A stretch of DNA of 64,000 nucleotides from Pelomonas candidula (lineage in GTDB: Bacteria; Pseudomonadota; Gammaproteobacteria; Burkholderiales; Burkholderiaceae_C), in the NCBI RefSeq assembly GCF_043555985.1, contig NZ_JBIGIC010000002.1:310001-374000 (forward strand), given 5' to 3'. Shown in pieces: positions 33,699 to 41,522 of the stretch. The position numbers were made by a program, and so were the translations under genes. The notes below the pieces were generated by a model, which ran no database searches, had not been told where the DNA came from, and saw only the letters and a list, made by a program, of their open reading frames with translations. Each line of letters begins with the position of its first letter. Within the stretch, counting starts at the first letter, position 1.

Positions 33699-33830
33699 GA
33701 TGCGCTTTCTGCTGTACTGGTCCCTCTTGGGACGGATGGTAACGAGCGACTTCACGACGATGTCACGCGGTGCTGGTCTTCTGCGTGGCGTTTGCATCAT
33801 CTGCCTGCCACTTGAATGGAGTACACCGCC

Positions 33831-34250
33831 ATGTCCGTGACCGACCAACGCCGTTCCCCTCGCGTCGAGTTCTTCCTCGTACCCGCCGAGCACGAGCAGT
33901 TGCCGGTCTGGGTCATCAAGCCGCAAGGGCTGGCCGACGCCCGCGGCGGCGTGGTGGTCAACCTCAGCGAGGAAGGACTGCAACTACTGACCGCGGCCGA
34001 ACCGCCGCTGGATGCCCAGCACTACGAGCTTCGCCTGCTGCTCGGCGAGGACGAGGGCGTGCCGCTCTTCAGCGCCTCCGTGCGCCGCGTCTGGAGCCGG
34101 CCGCTGAGCCAGATCGTGCAGCTGTGCGGCTTCGAGTTCGAGTCGTCCAACTCGCAGGCCGAAGAGTTCCTGCGCACGCAGACAGCACAGATCACCGCAC
34201 GCAAGTGGGTGCGCTGCGTGCTCGTCGAACGCATGACGGCGCTGGCCTGA
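33831..34250 (+). CDS. PilZ-domain c-di-GMP receptor
   Basis: 139 residues from ATG 33831, chosen because GGAG lies 9 bp upstream; an in-frame ATG at 33816 is the alternative. The c-di-GMP binding signature is complete: RRSPR near residue 6 and NLSEEG near residue 45. A single PilZ domain, cytosolic. Neighbouring a GGDEF-EAL enzyme in divergent orientation suggests that it is the local output of that enzyme, perhaps for motility or biofilm. Confidence 0.9.
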   Translation: MSVTDQRRSPRVEFFLVPAEHEQLPVWVIKPQGLADARGGVVVNLSEEGLQLLTAAEPPLDAQHYELRLLLGEDEGVPLFSASVRRVWSRPLSQIVQLCGFEFESSNSQAEEFLRTQTAQITARKWVRCVLVERMTALA

Positions 34251-34337
34251 TTCCGTCCGCGTCCGCCCTGCTGGCAAGTGGGGCGGGACTGGGTTAGCGT
34301 GGCCGCGGGGCAAGGTCGCCCTGCCACTGCCCACGCC

Positions 34338-35090
34338 ATGCTCGACCCTGACCACCTGCTGCGCTACTGGACCGCCGGCCAATGGGCCGCCAACGTGCTC
34401 ATGCTGATGCACCTGGTGGGCGCCATGCTGCTGGGCCTGCTGCTGGGCTACGAGCGCGCCTATCACGGCCGGGCGGCGGGCATGCGCACCTACGCGCTGG
34501 TCTGCATGGCGGCCTGCGGTGTGACCATCCTCGTGGGCTACCCGGACCAATGGTTCGGCGGCCATGTGGCCGGCGGCGCGCTACCGGCGTTCACCGACCC
34601 GACCCGCGTCATCCAGGGCGTGGTCACCGGCATCGGCTTCCTGTGCGCCGGCGTCATCATGCGCGAGGGCATGAACATCTCCGGGCTGACGACAGCGGCG
34701 TCGCTGTGGGCCGCGTCGGCCATCGGCATCGTGCTAGGCATGGGCTTCTACTTCGCCGCCATCGCGCTGACGCTGCTGTGTGCCACGCTGATGATGTGGG
34801 GTGCCAAGCTGGAGAACCAGTTGCCGTCCCACCCCGCCATCGCGGTGATGCTGCGCGGCGAGCCCGGCCGGCGCTTCACGCAGGACGAGCTGGCCCGCTT
34901 CACCAACGACCTGGGTTACCGCTTCGCGCCCGGTTCGCTGAGCATCGAGCAGTTCGGCGACCAGGAGGAATGGCGCTTTGTCTGCACCGCCAAGCGCAAC
35001 TTCAAGGGCGAGACGCTGTGCCGTTTCACCGACGGCCTGCACGAGCTGCCCGGCGTGGCGGGCTACCGCGTCACGCACGCGCGCAACTGA
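34338..35090 (+). CDS. MgtC/SapB-family membrane protein
   Basis: 250 residues from ATG 34338. Four to five membrane segments in the N-terminal half carry MgtC marks: LLGYERAYHGRAAGMRTYALVCM and GVVTGIGFLCAGVIMREG, and a soluble C-terminal ~100 residues follow. MgtC proteins inhibit F1Fo ATPase or aid growth in low magnesium and in host cells, but many family members are unexplored. Convergent with the histidine kinase gene 15 bp away. Confidence 0.9.
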   Translation: MLDPDHLLRYWTAGQWAANVLMLMHLVGAMLLGLLLGYERAYHGRAAGMRTYALVCMAACGVTILVGYPDQWFGGHVAGGALPAFTDPTRVIQGVVTGIGFLCAGVIMREGMNISGLTTAASLWAASAIGIVLGMGFYFAAIALTLLCATLMMWGAKLENQLPSHPAIAVMLRGEPGRRFTQDELARFTNDLGYRFAPGSLSIEQFGDQEEWRFVCTAKRNFKGETLCRFTDGLHELPGVAGYRVTHARN

Positions 35091-35105
35091 GGCCGCCGGT
35101 CGCCG

Positions 35106-36758
35106 TCAGGCCACCGGCACGCTGATGTCGAACCAGAACCGGCTGCCCTCGCCCAGCCGGCTCTCCAGCCGGATCTCGCCACCCATCATGCGCACCAGTT
35201 GCCGGCTGATGGCCAGGCCCAGCCCCGTGCCGCCGACGCGCTGCTCGGCGTTGCCGGCCTGCTCGAAAGGCTCGAACAGGCGTTCGACCTGGTCGTTGGC
35301 GATGCCGACGCCGCTGTCCTGCACGTCGAAGCGCAACATCACGTGGCCCGGCAGCGTGTCGGCCGCCGGCAGCGTCTGCACGCGCAGCGTCACGCCGCCG
35401 ACGTAGGTGAACTTCACCGCATTACCCAGCAGGTTCAGCAGGATCTGGCTGAGGCGCTTGTCGTCGGCCAGCACGGTGGTGGGCAGCGCCGGGTCGAGCT
35501 GCAGGTCCAGCTGGATCTGCTTGTCGACGGCCATCACGCGCACGATGTCGGCCACCGCGTTCAGGCGCGAGCTCAGGTCCACCGGCCCGAGGCGCAGCTC
35601 GGCCTTGCCGGCCTCGATGGCGGACAGGTCCAGGATGTCCACGATCAGAGTCAGCAGGTGCTGGCCGCTGCTGTGGATGATGTCCAGCCCGTTGCGCTGC
35701 TTGGGCGTGATGCCGTTGTCCATCTTCAGGATCTGCGCGTAGCCCATGACCGCGTTCAGCGGCGTGCGCAGCTCGTGGCTCATGCGCGCCAGGAACTGGC
35801 TCTTGGCCCGGCTGGCCACCTCGGCGCGTTCCTTGGCCACGCTGAGCTCCAGCGTGCGGGCGCGCACCAGTTCTTCCAGGTGGTCGCGATGGGCGCCCAG
35901 CTCGGTCTCGCGCTCCTGCAACGCGGCGATCATGCGGTTGAAGGTGTGGGCCATGGCGGCGATATCGCGCGGGCCGCCGGCCGGTGCGCGGGCATCGTTG
36001 TCGCCGCGCTCGACCTTCTCCATCGCCGCAGCCAGCGCCGCCAGCGGCTGTGTCAGCCGCAGCGCCAGGAAGCGCACCGCCACCAGGAACAGCCCCGCGA
36101 ACAACAGCGCCACGCCGAAGTTGGCGATGAACAGCGACGCCTGCGTGCGCTGCAGCGCGGCCTTGCTCTGGATGACGCGCACATGGCCCAGCAGCTGGGC
36201 CGGGCGCAGCGTGACCTCGAACGGCGACGCCTCGGGCCGGGTCCAGACCGGCGCGGCGAAGGTCCAGCTGTCCTCGGTCTCGTCGTCCAGCCAGGGCGCG
36301 CTGGCGGCCCCGGCCGGCGGCGCGACCACCGGCCGGCTGTCGCGCGCGGCGCCCAGGCCCATCAGCAGCCGGCCACGCGTGTCGCGGATCTCGATGCCCA
36401 TCACGTCGGGGAAGGTCAGCGACGAACGCACGGCCTCCTCGGCGTTGTCGGCGGCGGCGTAGATCAACGCCAGCGAGCTGTTGGACGCCAGGTTGGCCGC
36501 CACGCGGCCGCCCTGCTCCAGCAGCATGGCGCGCACCTGCCGGCCGCCCTGCCAGGCGTTGACCGCGGCCATCAGCAGCGCCAGGCTCAGCGTGCCCAGC
36601 GCGACGGCCAGGCTCAGGTGGCGGCGGAACGAGGCTTCGCGCAGCCAGCGCACGCAGACCCGCAGCAGCCACGGCCGTGGCAGCGCGGCTGGCGGCAGTT
36701 GCGCCTCGTCCGGCAGGATGCTGGCCGGGGGCTGGCTGTCGAGATGGTGCGTAGGCAT
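35106..36758 (-). CDS. CHASE8-like, HAMP sensor histidine kinase
   Basis: 550 residues. A first membrane helix (about 45-65) and a second (about 200-220) bracket a periplasmic CHASE8-like domain with ANLASNSSLALIYAAADNAEEAVRSSL. A HAMP domain, a coiled linker and the HisKA H-box MSHELRTPLNAVMGYA follow. The ATPase domain has NLLGNAVKFT, DSGVGI and GGTGLGLAI. No receiver domain and no response regulator gene adjoin, so its partner is elsewhere. It starts on the last base of the binding-protein stop (TGATG), so signal input from that protein is likely. Confidence 0.9.
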   Translation of the reverse strand: MPTHHLDSQPPASILPDEAQLPPAALPRPWLLRVCVRWLREASFRRHLSLAVALGTLSLALLMAAVNAWQGGRQVRAMLLEQGGRVAANLASNSSLALIYAAADNAEEAVRSSLTFPDVMGIEIRDTRGRLLMGLGAARDSRPVVAPPAGAASAPWLDDETEDSWTFAAPVWTRPEASPFEVTLRPAQLLGHVRVIQSKAALQRTQASLFIANFGVALLFAGLFLVAVRFLALRLTQPLAALAAAMEKVERGDNDARAPAGGPRDIAAMAHTFNRMIAALQERETELGAHRDHLEELVRARTLELSVAKERAEVASRAKSQFLARMSHELRTPLNAVMGYAQILKMDNGITPKQRNGLDIIHSSGQHLLTLIVDILDLSAIEAGKAELRLGPVDLSSRLNAVADIVRVMAVDKQIQLDLQLDPALPTTVLADDKRLSQILLNLLGNAVKFTYVGGVTLRVQTLPAADTLPGHVMLRFDVQDSGVGIANDQVERLFEPFEQAGNAEQRVGGTGLGLAISRQLVRMMGGEIRLESRLGEGSRFWFDISVPVA

Positions 36759-37729
36759 CAGTTGGACGGATAGACCAGGTCGAAGTTCGATTGCGCAGCG
36801 GCCACATCGATGCCCAGATGGGCAGCGGTACGGATGTTGAGGGCGGCGAGCGCCTGCCGCAACGGCAACACCCCTGGGGCGGCGGACTTGGGCGTCGCGG
36901 CCAGGCGCAGGGCCGAGGCGGCCAGCGAGCGGCCCAGTTCGCGGTTGTCGGGGTAGAGCGAGAACAACGCGCCGCGTTTCACGTGGGCCAGATGGCTGGA
37001 GAACACGGCGACGTTGCGGTTCCAGCCCTCCTTGAGCACCAGCGACAGCACGGCGTTGTCATCCACGGTGGTGGGGTCCTGCGGCAGCCACAGCGCGTCG
37101 CGGGCCGGGTCGGCGGCGGCCATCAGCTGCGTGTAGGCGCGCAAGGCCTCGGCGGGGTCGGCGGCCTCCTGGGCCAGCAGTTCCAGGCCTTCGGCACGGG
37201 CGGCGTCGCGGGCCAGCCTGACGAGCCAGGCGTTCACGCGCGGGTCGTAGACGACGTGCACGCGCCGCGCGCCCGGGCGCAGCTTCTTGAGCCGAGCCAG
37301 CATCAGCGCCGGGTCGGGCGCCAGCGTGTGGACCGGGAAGCTGCGCGCCTCGGTCTCCTGCACCGACACGACGCAGCCCACCATCACGGCCATCTCGCCC
37401 GCCAACGCGCTGGCGATGCGCATGCCGCCACGGCCCAGGCCGATGAGCACCTGCGGGTCGCGCCGGCGGATGTCGTCGACGACCTGCGCCGGGTTGGCGC
37501 TGCTGGCCACCGCGAAGCTGGACAGCGCGTTGCCGACACGGTCCTCGATGCCTTCGAGGATGGCGGCGAAGACCTGCCTGAACGGCTCGCCCAGCTCGGG
37601 GTAGACAACGGCGAGCGAACGCGCCTCGGCCGCCACGGCGGCACCACCGGCCAGGACCACGGCACCACCGACCGCTTGTCGCAACAAGGCGCGGCGAGTG
37701 GCTGTAGCGAGGCTGCCGGGGTCGATCAA
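36758..37729 (-). CDS. ABC-type substrate-binding protein (ABC_sub_bind family) without transporter
   Basis: 323 residues. A Tat-like or Sec N-terminus (TRRALLRQAVGGAVVLAGGAAVAAEA) directs it to the periplasm. It belongs to the ABC_sub_bind fold (YPELGEPFRQVFAAILEGIEDRV at the start, RVHVVYDPRVNAWLV later). No permease or ATPase gene is near; instead it lies between a TonB-dependent receptor and a histidine kinase, suggesting that it senses a ligand and passes the signal to the kinase's periplasmic domain. Confidence 0.85.
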   Translation of the reverse strand: MIDPGSLATATRRALLRQAVGGAVVLAGGAAVAAEARSLAVVYPELGEPFRQVFAAILEGIEDRVGNALSSFAVASSANPAQVVDDIRRRDPQVLIGLGRGGMRIASALAGEMAVMVGCVVSVQETEARSFPVHTLAPDPALMLARLKKLRPGARRVHVVYDPRVNAWLVRLARDAARAEGLELLAQEAADPAEALRAYTQLMAAADPARDALWLPQDPTTVDDNAVLSLVLKEGWNRNVAVFSSHLAHVKRGALFSLYPDNRELGRSLAASALRLAATPKSAAPGVLPLRQALAALNIRTAAHLGIDVAAAQSNFDLVYPSN

Positions 37730-37805
37730 AACAAGAGGACTGCGGTGCAGGGCCGGGAGGGGTGGGCGGGATTATGCAAAGGGGCGGCGACGCGACTTAG
37801 GGGGA

Positions 37806-39890
37806 TCAGTGGCGGTACTGCAGCTGCACATAGGCCGCGCGCGGCGCGACCGGCAGGTCGTTGATGATGCCGCCGCCGGCCAGGCTGGGCTCGCGGGCAT
37901 CGGCGGCGAAGAGGTTGCGCAGCACCAGCGCCAGTTCCCAGTCGGAGCTGGCGACACGCGTGCGCGCCGACAGGTCCAGCGTCGTGTAGTCCTTGATCGG
38001 CGCCCGGGCATCGCCAGCGGGCCGCATGCGGCCCGCCACGTAGTTCACCTGGCCGCTGACGGTGCAGCCGCGCGCCATGGCCCAGTCGGCCTGCAGGTAG
38101 GCGTGGCGGTGCGGCGCGTAGCCGGCGTCCACGCGCGTGGCATCGTCGACGGAGCGCTGCAAGGCCAGGTTGCCCGACAGCCGCAGGCCGCGCAAGGCGT
38201 CCCAGACGACCTCCAGCTCGGCGCCGCGGCCATCCTGCCCGCCGCTGTTCTGGATCATGTTGGCCGGCGGCGCAGGCGAGTTGGGCACGCTGCGGATGAT
38301 GTTGCGCATCTCGTAGCTGAAGAGGCTCAGGTTGACCTGCAGCGTGTCGTCCGGCGTCCAGGCCAGCGCGGCCTCGGTGGTGCGGATGGTCTCGGGCTTG
38401 ACCGCCGGGTTGCCGCCGATGACCGGGTTGTTGATGCTGTACTGCTCGTTGAACGACGGGGCGCGGAAGGCCTGGCCGTAGAGCAGCTTGGCCGTCAGGT
38501 CGTAGGCCGCGCTCCAGACGAGGGCCACGCGCGGGTTGGTCGTGGAGCCGAAGTCGGAGTAGTGGTCGTGGCGCACGCCGGCGGTCACGATCCAGTCCGG
38601 GTGGAAGCGCCACTCGTCCTGGGCATAGACGTAGCTCACCTGGCGCTGCTGCGGCAGCATGAACTTCAGCGTCGTGTTGGAAAAGTCCGTCACGTCGGCC
38701 CAGCTGCCGGTGCCGATGCGGCTGTAGTTCGGGTTGAAGTTCTTGTACTCGGTGGTCTTGTACAGATCGAGGTCATCGTGGCCCACGCCGAGCCGGATGC
38801 TGTGGCCGTTGAAGCCGGCGTAGGTCGCGTAGGCCGACAGGCGCACCTGCCGCTCGGCCTTGTTGGGGCCGCCGATGAGGCCGTCGGTGAAGACGTTGCC
38901 GGCCCCGAGCGTCGTGCCCGCGGGCAGCAGCACGTAGTTGGTCGTCGCGACTTCGGAGTAGTGCAGGAAGCTGGCCTGCAGGCCCAGCCCCCAGTCCGAG
39001 GTGACCCGCGGCTCGGTCCAGCTGACGTCGGCATGCGTGCGTGCGCTGCGGCTCTTGCCGGTGGGGTCCAGTGCCTGCGCCACGCCGGCCCCGGTGCCGA
39101 TGTTGCTGCGCAGCTTGTAGCCCACGTGGGCACGCCAGCCGCCCCAGCCCAGTTCGAGGTTGCCGTCGACCGCATCGTGGCCGACGTTGATGGAGCCGGG
39201 CGCACGCGTCACCGAGGCCTGCGCCGCGTCCTTCTCGATGATGCTGTGAGCGCCATCGGTGCCGCCCACGCGAAGGTAGGCCGACACGTCCAGCGCGCCC
39301 AGCTTGCCCCCGTGCAGCACCCAGGCGTCACGCGTGTTGAATGAACCGGCACGGGCGCCGGCACTGGTGCCGGGCGTGTCGGCCGCGCTCTTGGTGATGA
39401 TGTTGATGACGCCGGCGAACGCGTCCGCGCCGTACAGCGCCGAGCCCGGGCCGCGGATGACCTCGATGCGCGCGATGTGCTCGACGGGGTAGCCCGCCCA
39501 CATATTGCCCTTGTTGCCGACGAAGACCGTCGTCATCGGCACGCCGTTCTGCAGCACCAGCACCTGCGAGCCGAACTGGCTGTAGATGCCGCGGAAGATA
39601 TAGAGCGGCATGTACTGGTTGGCCGCCCGCCCCACGTGCAGGCCGGCCACCGACTGCAGCACCTCGTCAAGATCGATGGCCCCCATCGCGCGGATGGCCT
39701 CGGCCGTGATGACACTGGCCACCGCCGGCGCCTGCCGTAGCGGCTGCAGGCTGCCCGCAGCAATGCTCACCGAACGTTGGTCACCATAGGCCAGCGCCAA
39801 TTCGTCCTCATCGCTCTGCGCAAGCACGGCGGCAGGAGCGAACGCCAGGGCCGCAACCAGACCGACAAGACCTGCAGAACCACGAGGCAT
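37806..39890 (-). CDS. TonB-dependent outer-membrane receptor
   Basis: 694 residues from ATG 39890 with signal peptide ending near VLAQ. A plug domain (about 40-160: LRQAPAVASVITAEAIRAMGAIDLDEVLQ, VLVLQNGVPM, IEVIRGPGSALYGADAFAGVINIITK) precedes a 22-strand barrel. Ends LQYRH, not the usual aromatic. Ligand cannot be inferred; there is no cobalamin riboswitch or clear Fur box upstream. It is separated from the upstream citrate-synthase-like gene by 34 bp and from the downstream binding protein by 76 bp, all codirectional. Confidence 0.92.
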   Translation of the reverse strand: MPRGSAGLVGLVAALAFAPAAVLAQSDEDELALAYGDQRSVSIAAGSLQPLRQAPAVASVITAEAIRAMGAIDLDEVLQSVAGLHVGRAANQYMPLYIFRGIYSQFGSQVLVLQNGVPMTTVFVGNKGNMWAGYPVEHIARIEVIRGPGSALYGADAFAGVINIITKSAADTPGTSAGARAGSFNTRDAWVLHGGKLGALDVSAYLRVGGTDGAHSIIEKDAAQASVTRAPGSINVGHDAVDGNLELGWGGWRAHVGYKLRSNIGTGAGVAQALDPTGKSRSARTHADVSWTEPRVTSDWGLGLQASFLHYSEVATTNYVLLPAGTTLGAGNVFTDGLIGGPNKAERQVRLSAYATYAGFNGHSIRLGVGHDDLDLYKTTEYKNFNPNYSRIGTGSWADVTDFSNTTLKFMLPQQRQVSYVYAQDEWRFHPDWIVTAGVRHDHYSDFGSTTNPRVALVWSAAYDLTAKLLYGQAFRAPSFNEQYSINNPVIGGNPAVKPETIRTTEAALAWTPDDTLQVNLSLFSYEMRNIIRSVPNSPAPPANMIQNSGGQDGRGAELEVVWDALRGLRLSGNLALQRSVDDATRVDAGYAPHRHAYLQADWAMARGCTVSGQVNYVAGRMRPAGDARAPIKDYTTLDLSARTRVASSDWELALVLRNLFAADAREPSLAGGGIINDLPVAPRAAYVQLQYRH

Positions 39891-39924
39891 ACGGCACCTG
39901 CTGAAGGGGGTTTCGGGGCCGCGA

Positions 39925-40749
39925 TTATGAGTGGCGGGCAGTCCGTGTTTCTGACCAATTGCGCCGGGGATGACCCTCATAAATCACATTCGAGCAAGGC
40001 GTTGGCATCAGCGCGCCCTCGGGTTTTTCCGAGGCTTCGACGAAACAGGGCGGCATGCCGGCCATGGTCTTGAAGACGTTGTAAAGCTGGTACTGCCGCG
40101 CCGTGAGACCGAGATCCGCGGCGAGTGCCGCGGTGGCGCCGGCGTAGTTGAGCTTGAGGAATGGCTTGCGGCGCAACAGCGCCTGCTCGACGTCCAGCGC
40201 GAGGCGGAAGTGCCGGCCATCGGCCAGGCCTTCGCGCGCGGCCAGGGCCAGCAGCGGCGGCAGACGCTCGTCGGTGGAACTCATCGGCCGGCCGTAGCCG
40301 AGGATGCGGCGTCGCTCGGCCAGCTCCGCCGCGACGATGGCTTCCACGTCGTCGCCCGCGCGCTGCCTTTCACCGGCGCGAAGGAAGAAGTCGATGGAGA
40401 AGAAGGCCGGGCCGCCACCGAACACGCGAGCGTCGCTCGCCGCGATGCCGGCCGCCAGGCCCAGCGACGGCAGGCTGCGCGCGCTGGCCGTCAGCGCAGC
40501 GACGCGGTTGTTCCACAGCCGCGTGTCCGGGTAGGCCGTCAGGGCCCACATGCCGTCCAGCAGGCGCAGTTCGTTCGCGGCGAAGCGCCTGCCGGTGATG
40601 CCCAGCAGGAACAGATCCATCCAGCCGATGCCGGCCAGGTCACGGTGCAGGTCCTGGCCGCGGAAGACGGCGTGTGAGCCGGGCCAGCAGGCGCCGACGC
40701 AGGTGCGGAACACCCCCGCGTGTTCGGAGAGCAATTCGGGTCCGTTCAT
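39925..40749 (-). CDS. Citrate-synthase/citryl-CoA-lyase-like protein lacking the usual catalytic histidines
   Basis: 274 residues from ATG 40749 (ATGA overlap with the upstream gene). The helical citrate-synthase fold is recognisable (LWNNRVAALTASARSLPSLGLAAGIAASDARVFGGGP) but the first active histidine (GPLHGGA in real synthases) reads FGGGPAFF and the GHRVY-type motif reads GYGRPMSSTDER, so both are missing. It may be a partner or binding subunit. The last ~30 residues (from LMPTPCSNVIYEG) have A/T-richer codons and likely overlap the promoter of the receptor gene. Confidence 0.7.
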   Translation of the reverse strand: MNGPELLSEHAGVFRTCVGACWPGSHAVFRGQDLHRDLAGIGWMDLFLLGITGRRFAANELRLLDGMWALTAYPDTRLWNNRVAALTASARSLPSLGLAAGIAASDARVFGGGPAFFSIDFFLRAGERQRAGDDVEAIVAAELAERRRILGYGRPMSSTDERLPPLLALAAREGLADGRHFRLALDVEQALLRRKPFLKLNYAGATAALAADLGLTARQYQLYNVFKTMAGMPPCFVEASEKPEGALMPTPCSNVIYEGHPRRNWSETRTARHS

Positions 40750-41522
40750 GCCGCCACGCCTTCCAGCTCGACCTGCGGAAACGGGAACTGCTTGAAGCCC
40801 AGTTCGCGTTGCTCCAGCGCGTGCGCCGCGGCGCCGGGCAGGCGCAGCAGCAGGAACAGCATCTCGCCCTGCTCGGGGCTGAAGCCGAGGTCGGCCAGCG
40901 CCGCGGCCGCGACGCCGCTCATCGCCAGCGGCAGGCCGGCTGCGGCCTCCAGCTCGGCGCGATGGCGGGCCAGCCAGCGCAGACGCTCCGCCTGCGCCAG
41001 GCCGGCCATGGCCTGCAGCGCCTGCAGCACGATGCCGGCCGTACCGCGGCCGTGCGGGTCGAACCCGGGCGCGCGGCCGCTGTCCGGCCAGAGATCCAGC
41101 CGCGCCGGCGCGCTGGCAGCCAGCCGCTGCTGCCACGCGGGCAGATCGAAGCCGCATTCGGCCCAGCCCGTCATCGCATCGAAGACATCGCGCGCGCCAT
41201 CGTGCCGCCCGGCCCCGACCGACAGCGCCGCGATCAGCGCCGCCGCCGCGGGTGCGCCGCCCACGGCGGCAGCCATGGCCGCGTGCACCGCACCGTCGCG
41301 CGGGCCGGCATTGGCCAGTGCCACGGCAAGCATCTCAAGCAGCTCGGCCTGCTCGGGCCAGGGCGCCTCGCCGCGCAGCAGCAGGAAGAGCATGTCCACC
41401 CAGCCTGCACGACCCAGCATCTCACCGTAGACGTCGTAACCATGGCAGCGTGCGGCGCGCGCCGCGAAGGGGTTGGCGGGCTCAGGGTCTTCCTGCCAGA
41501 TCCGCGTATGCAGCGCGCTCAT
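40746..41522 (-). CDS. Citrate-synthase/citryl-CoA-lyase-like protein (companion copy)
   Basis: 258 residues, start ATG 41522 overlapping the thiamine-diphosphate enzyme stop (ATGA). Same fold family as the next gene, with GYDVYGEMLGRAGWVDMLFLLLRGEAP and a GRHDGARDVF segment in the position of the first catalytic histidine motif, and GFDPHGRG near the second. Thus this copy, unlike its neighbour, may be catalytic. Shorter than citrate synthase (about 430 residues) and closer in size to citryl-CoA lyase-type proteins. Substrate unknown; the upstream enzyme could supply an alpha-keto or hydroxy acid. Confidence 0.7.
   Translation of the reverse strand: MSALHTRIWQEDPEPANPFAARAARCHGYDVYGEMLGRAGWVDMLFLLLRGEAPWPEQAELLEMLAVALANAGPRDGAVHAAMAAAVGGAPAAAALIAALSVGAGRHDGARDVFDAMTGWAECGFDLPAWQQRLAASAPARLDLWPDSGRAPGFDPHGRGTAGIVLQALQAMAGLAQAERLRWLARHRAELEAAAGLPLAMSGVAAAALADLGFSPEQGEMLFLLLRLPGAAAHALEQRELGFKQFPFPQVELEGVAA

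Noticed and set aside
39925..40010. Frameshift at the end of the second citrate-synthase-like gene
   Set aside because: The last ~30 codons look different in base use, but there is no stop or alternative frame that restores family sequence; overlap with the receptor promoter explains it.
38000..40010. Cobalamin riboswitch or Fur box upstream of the TonB receptor
   Set aside because: No AT-rich Fur-like palindrome and no conserved B12-box sequence was found.
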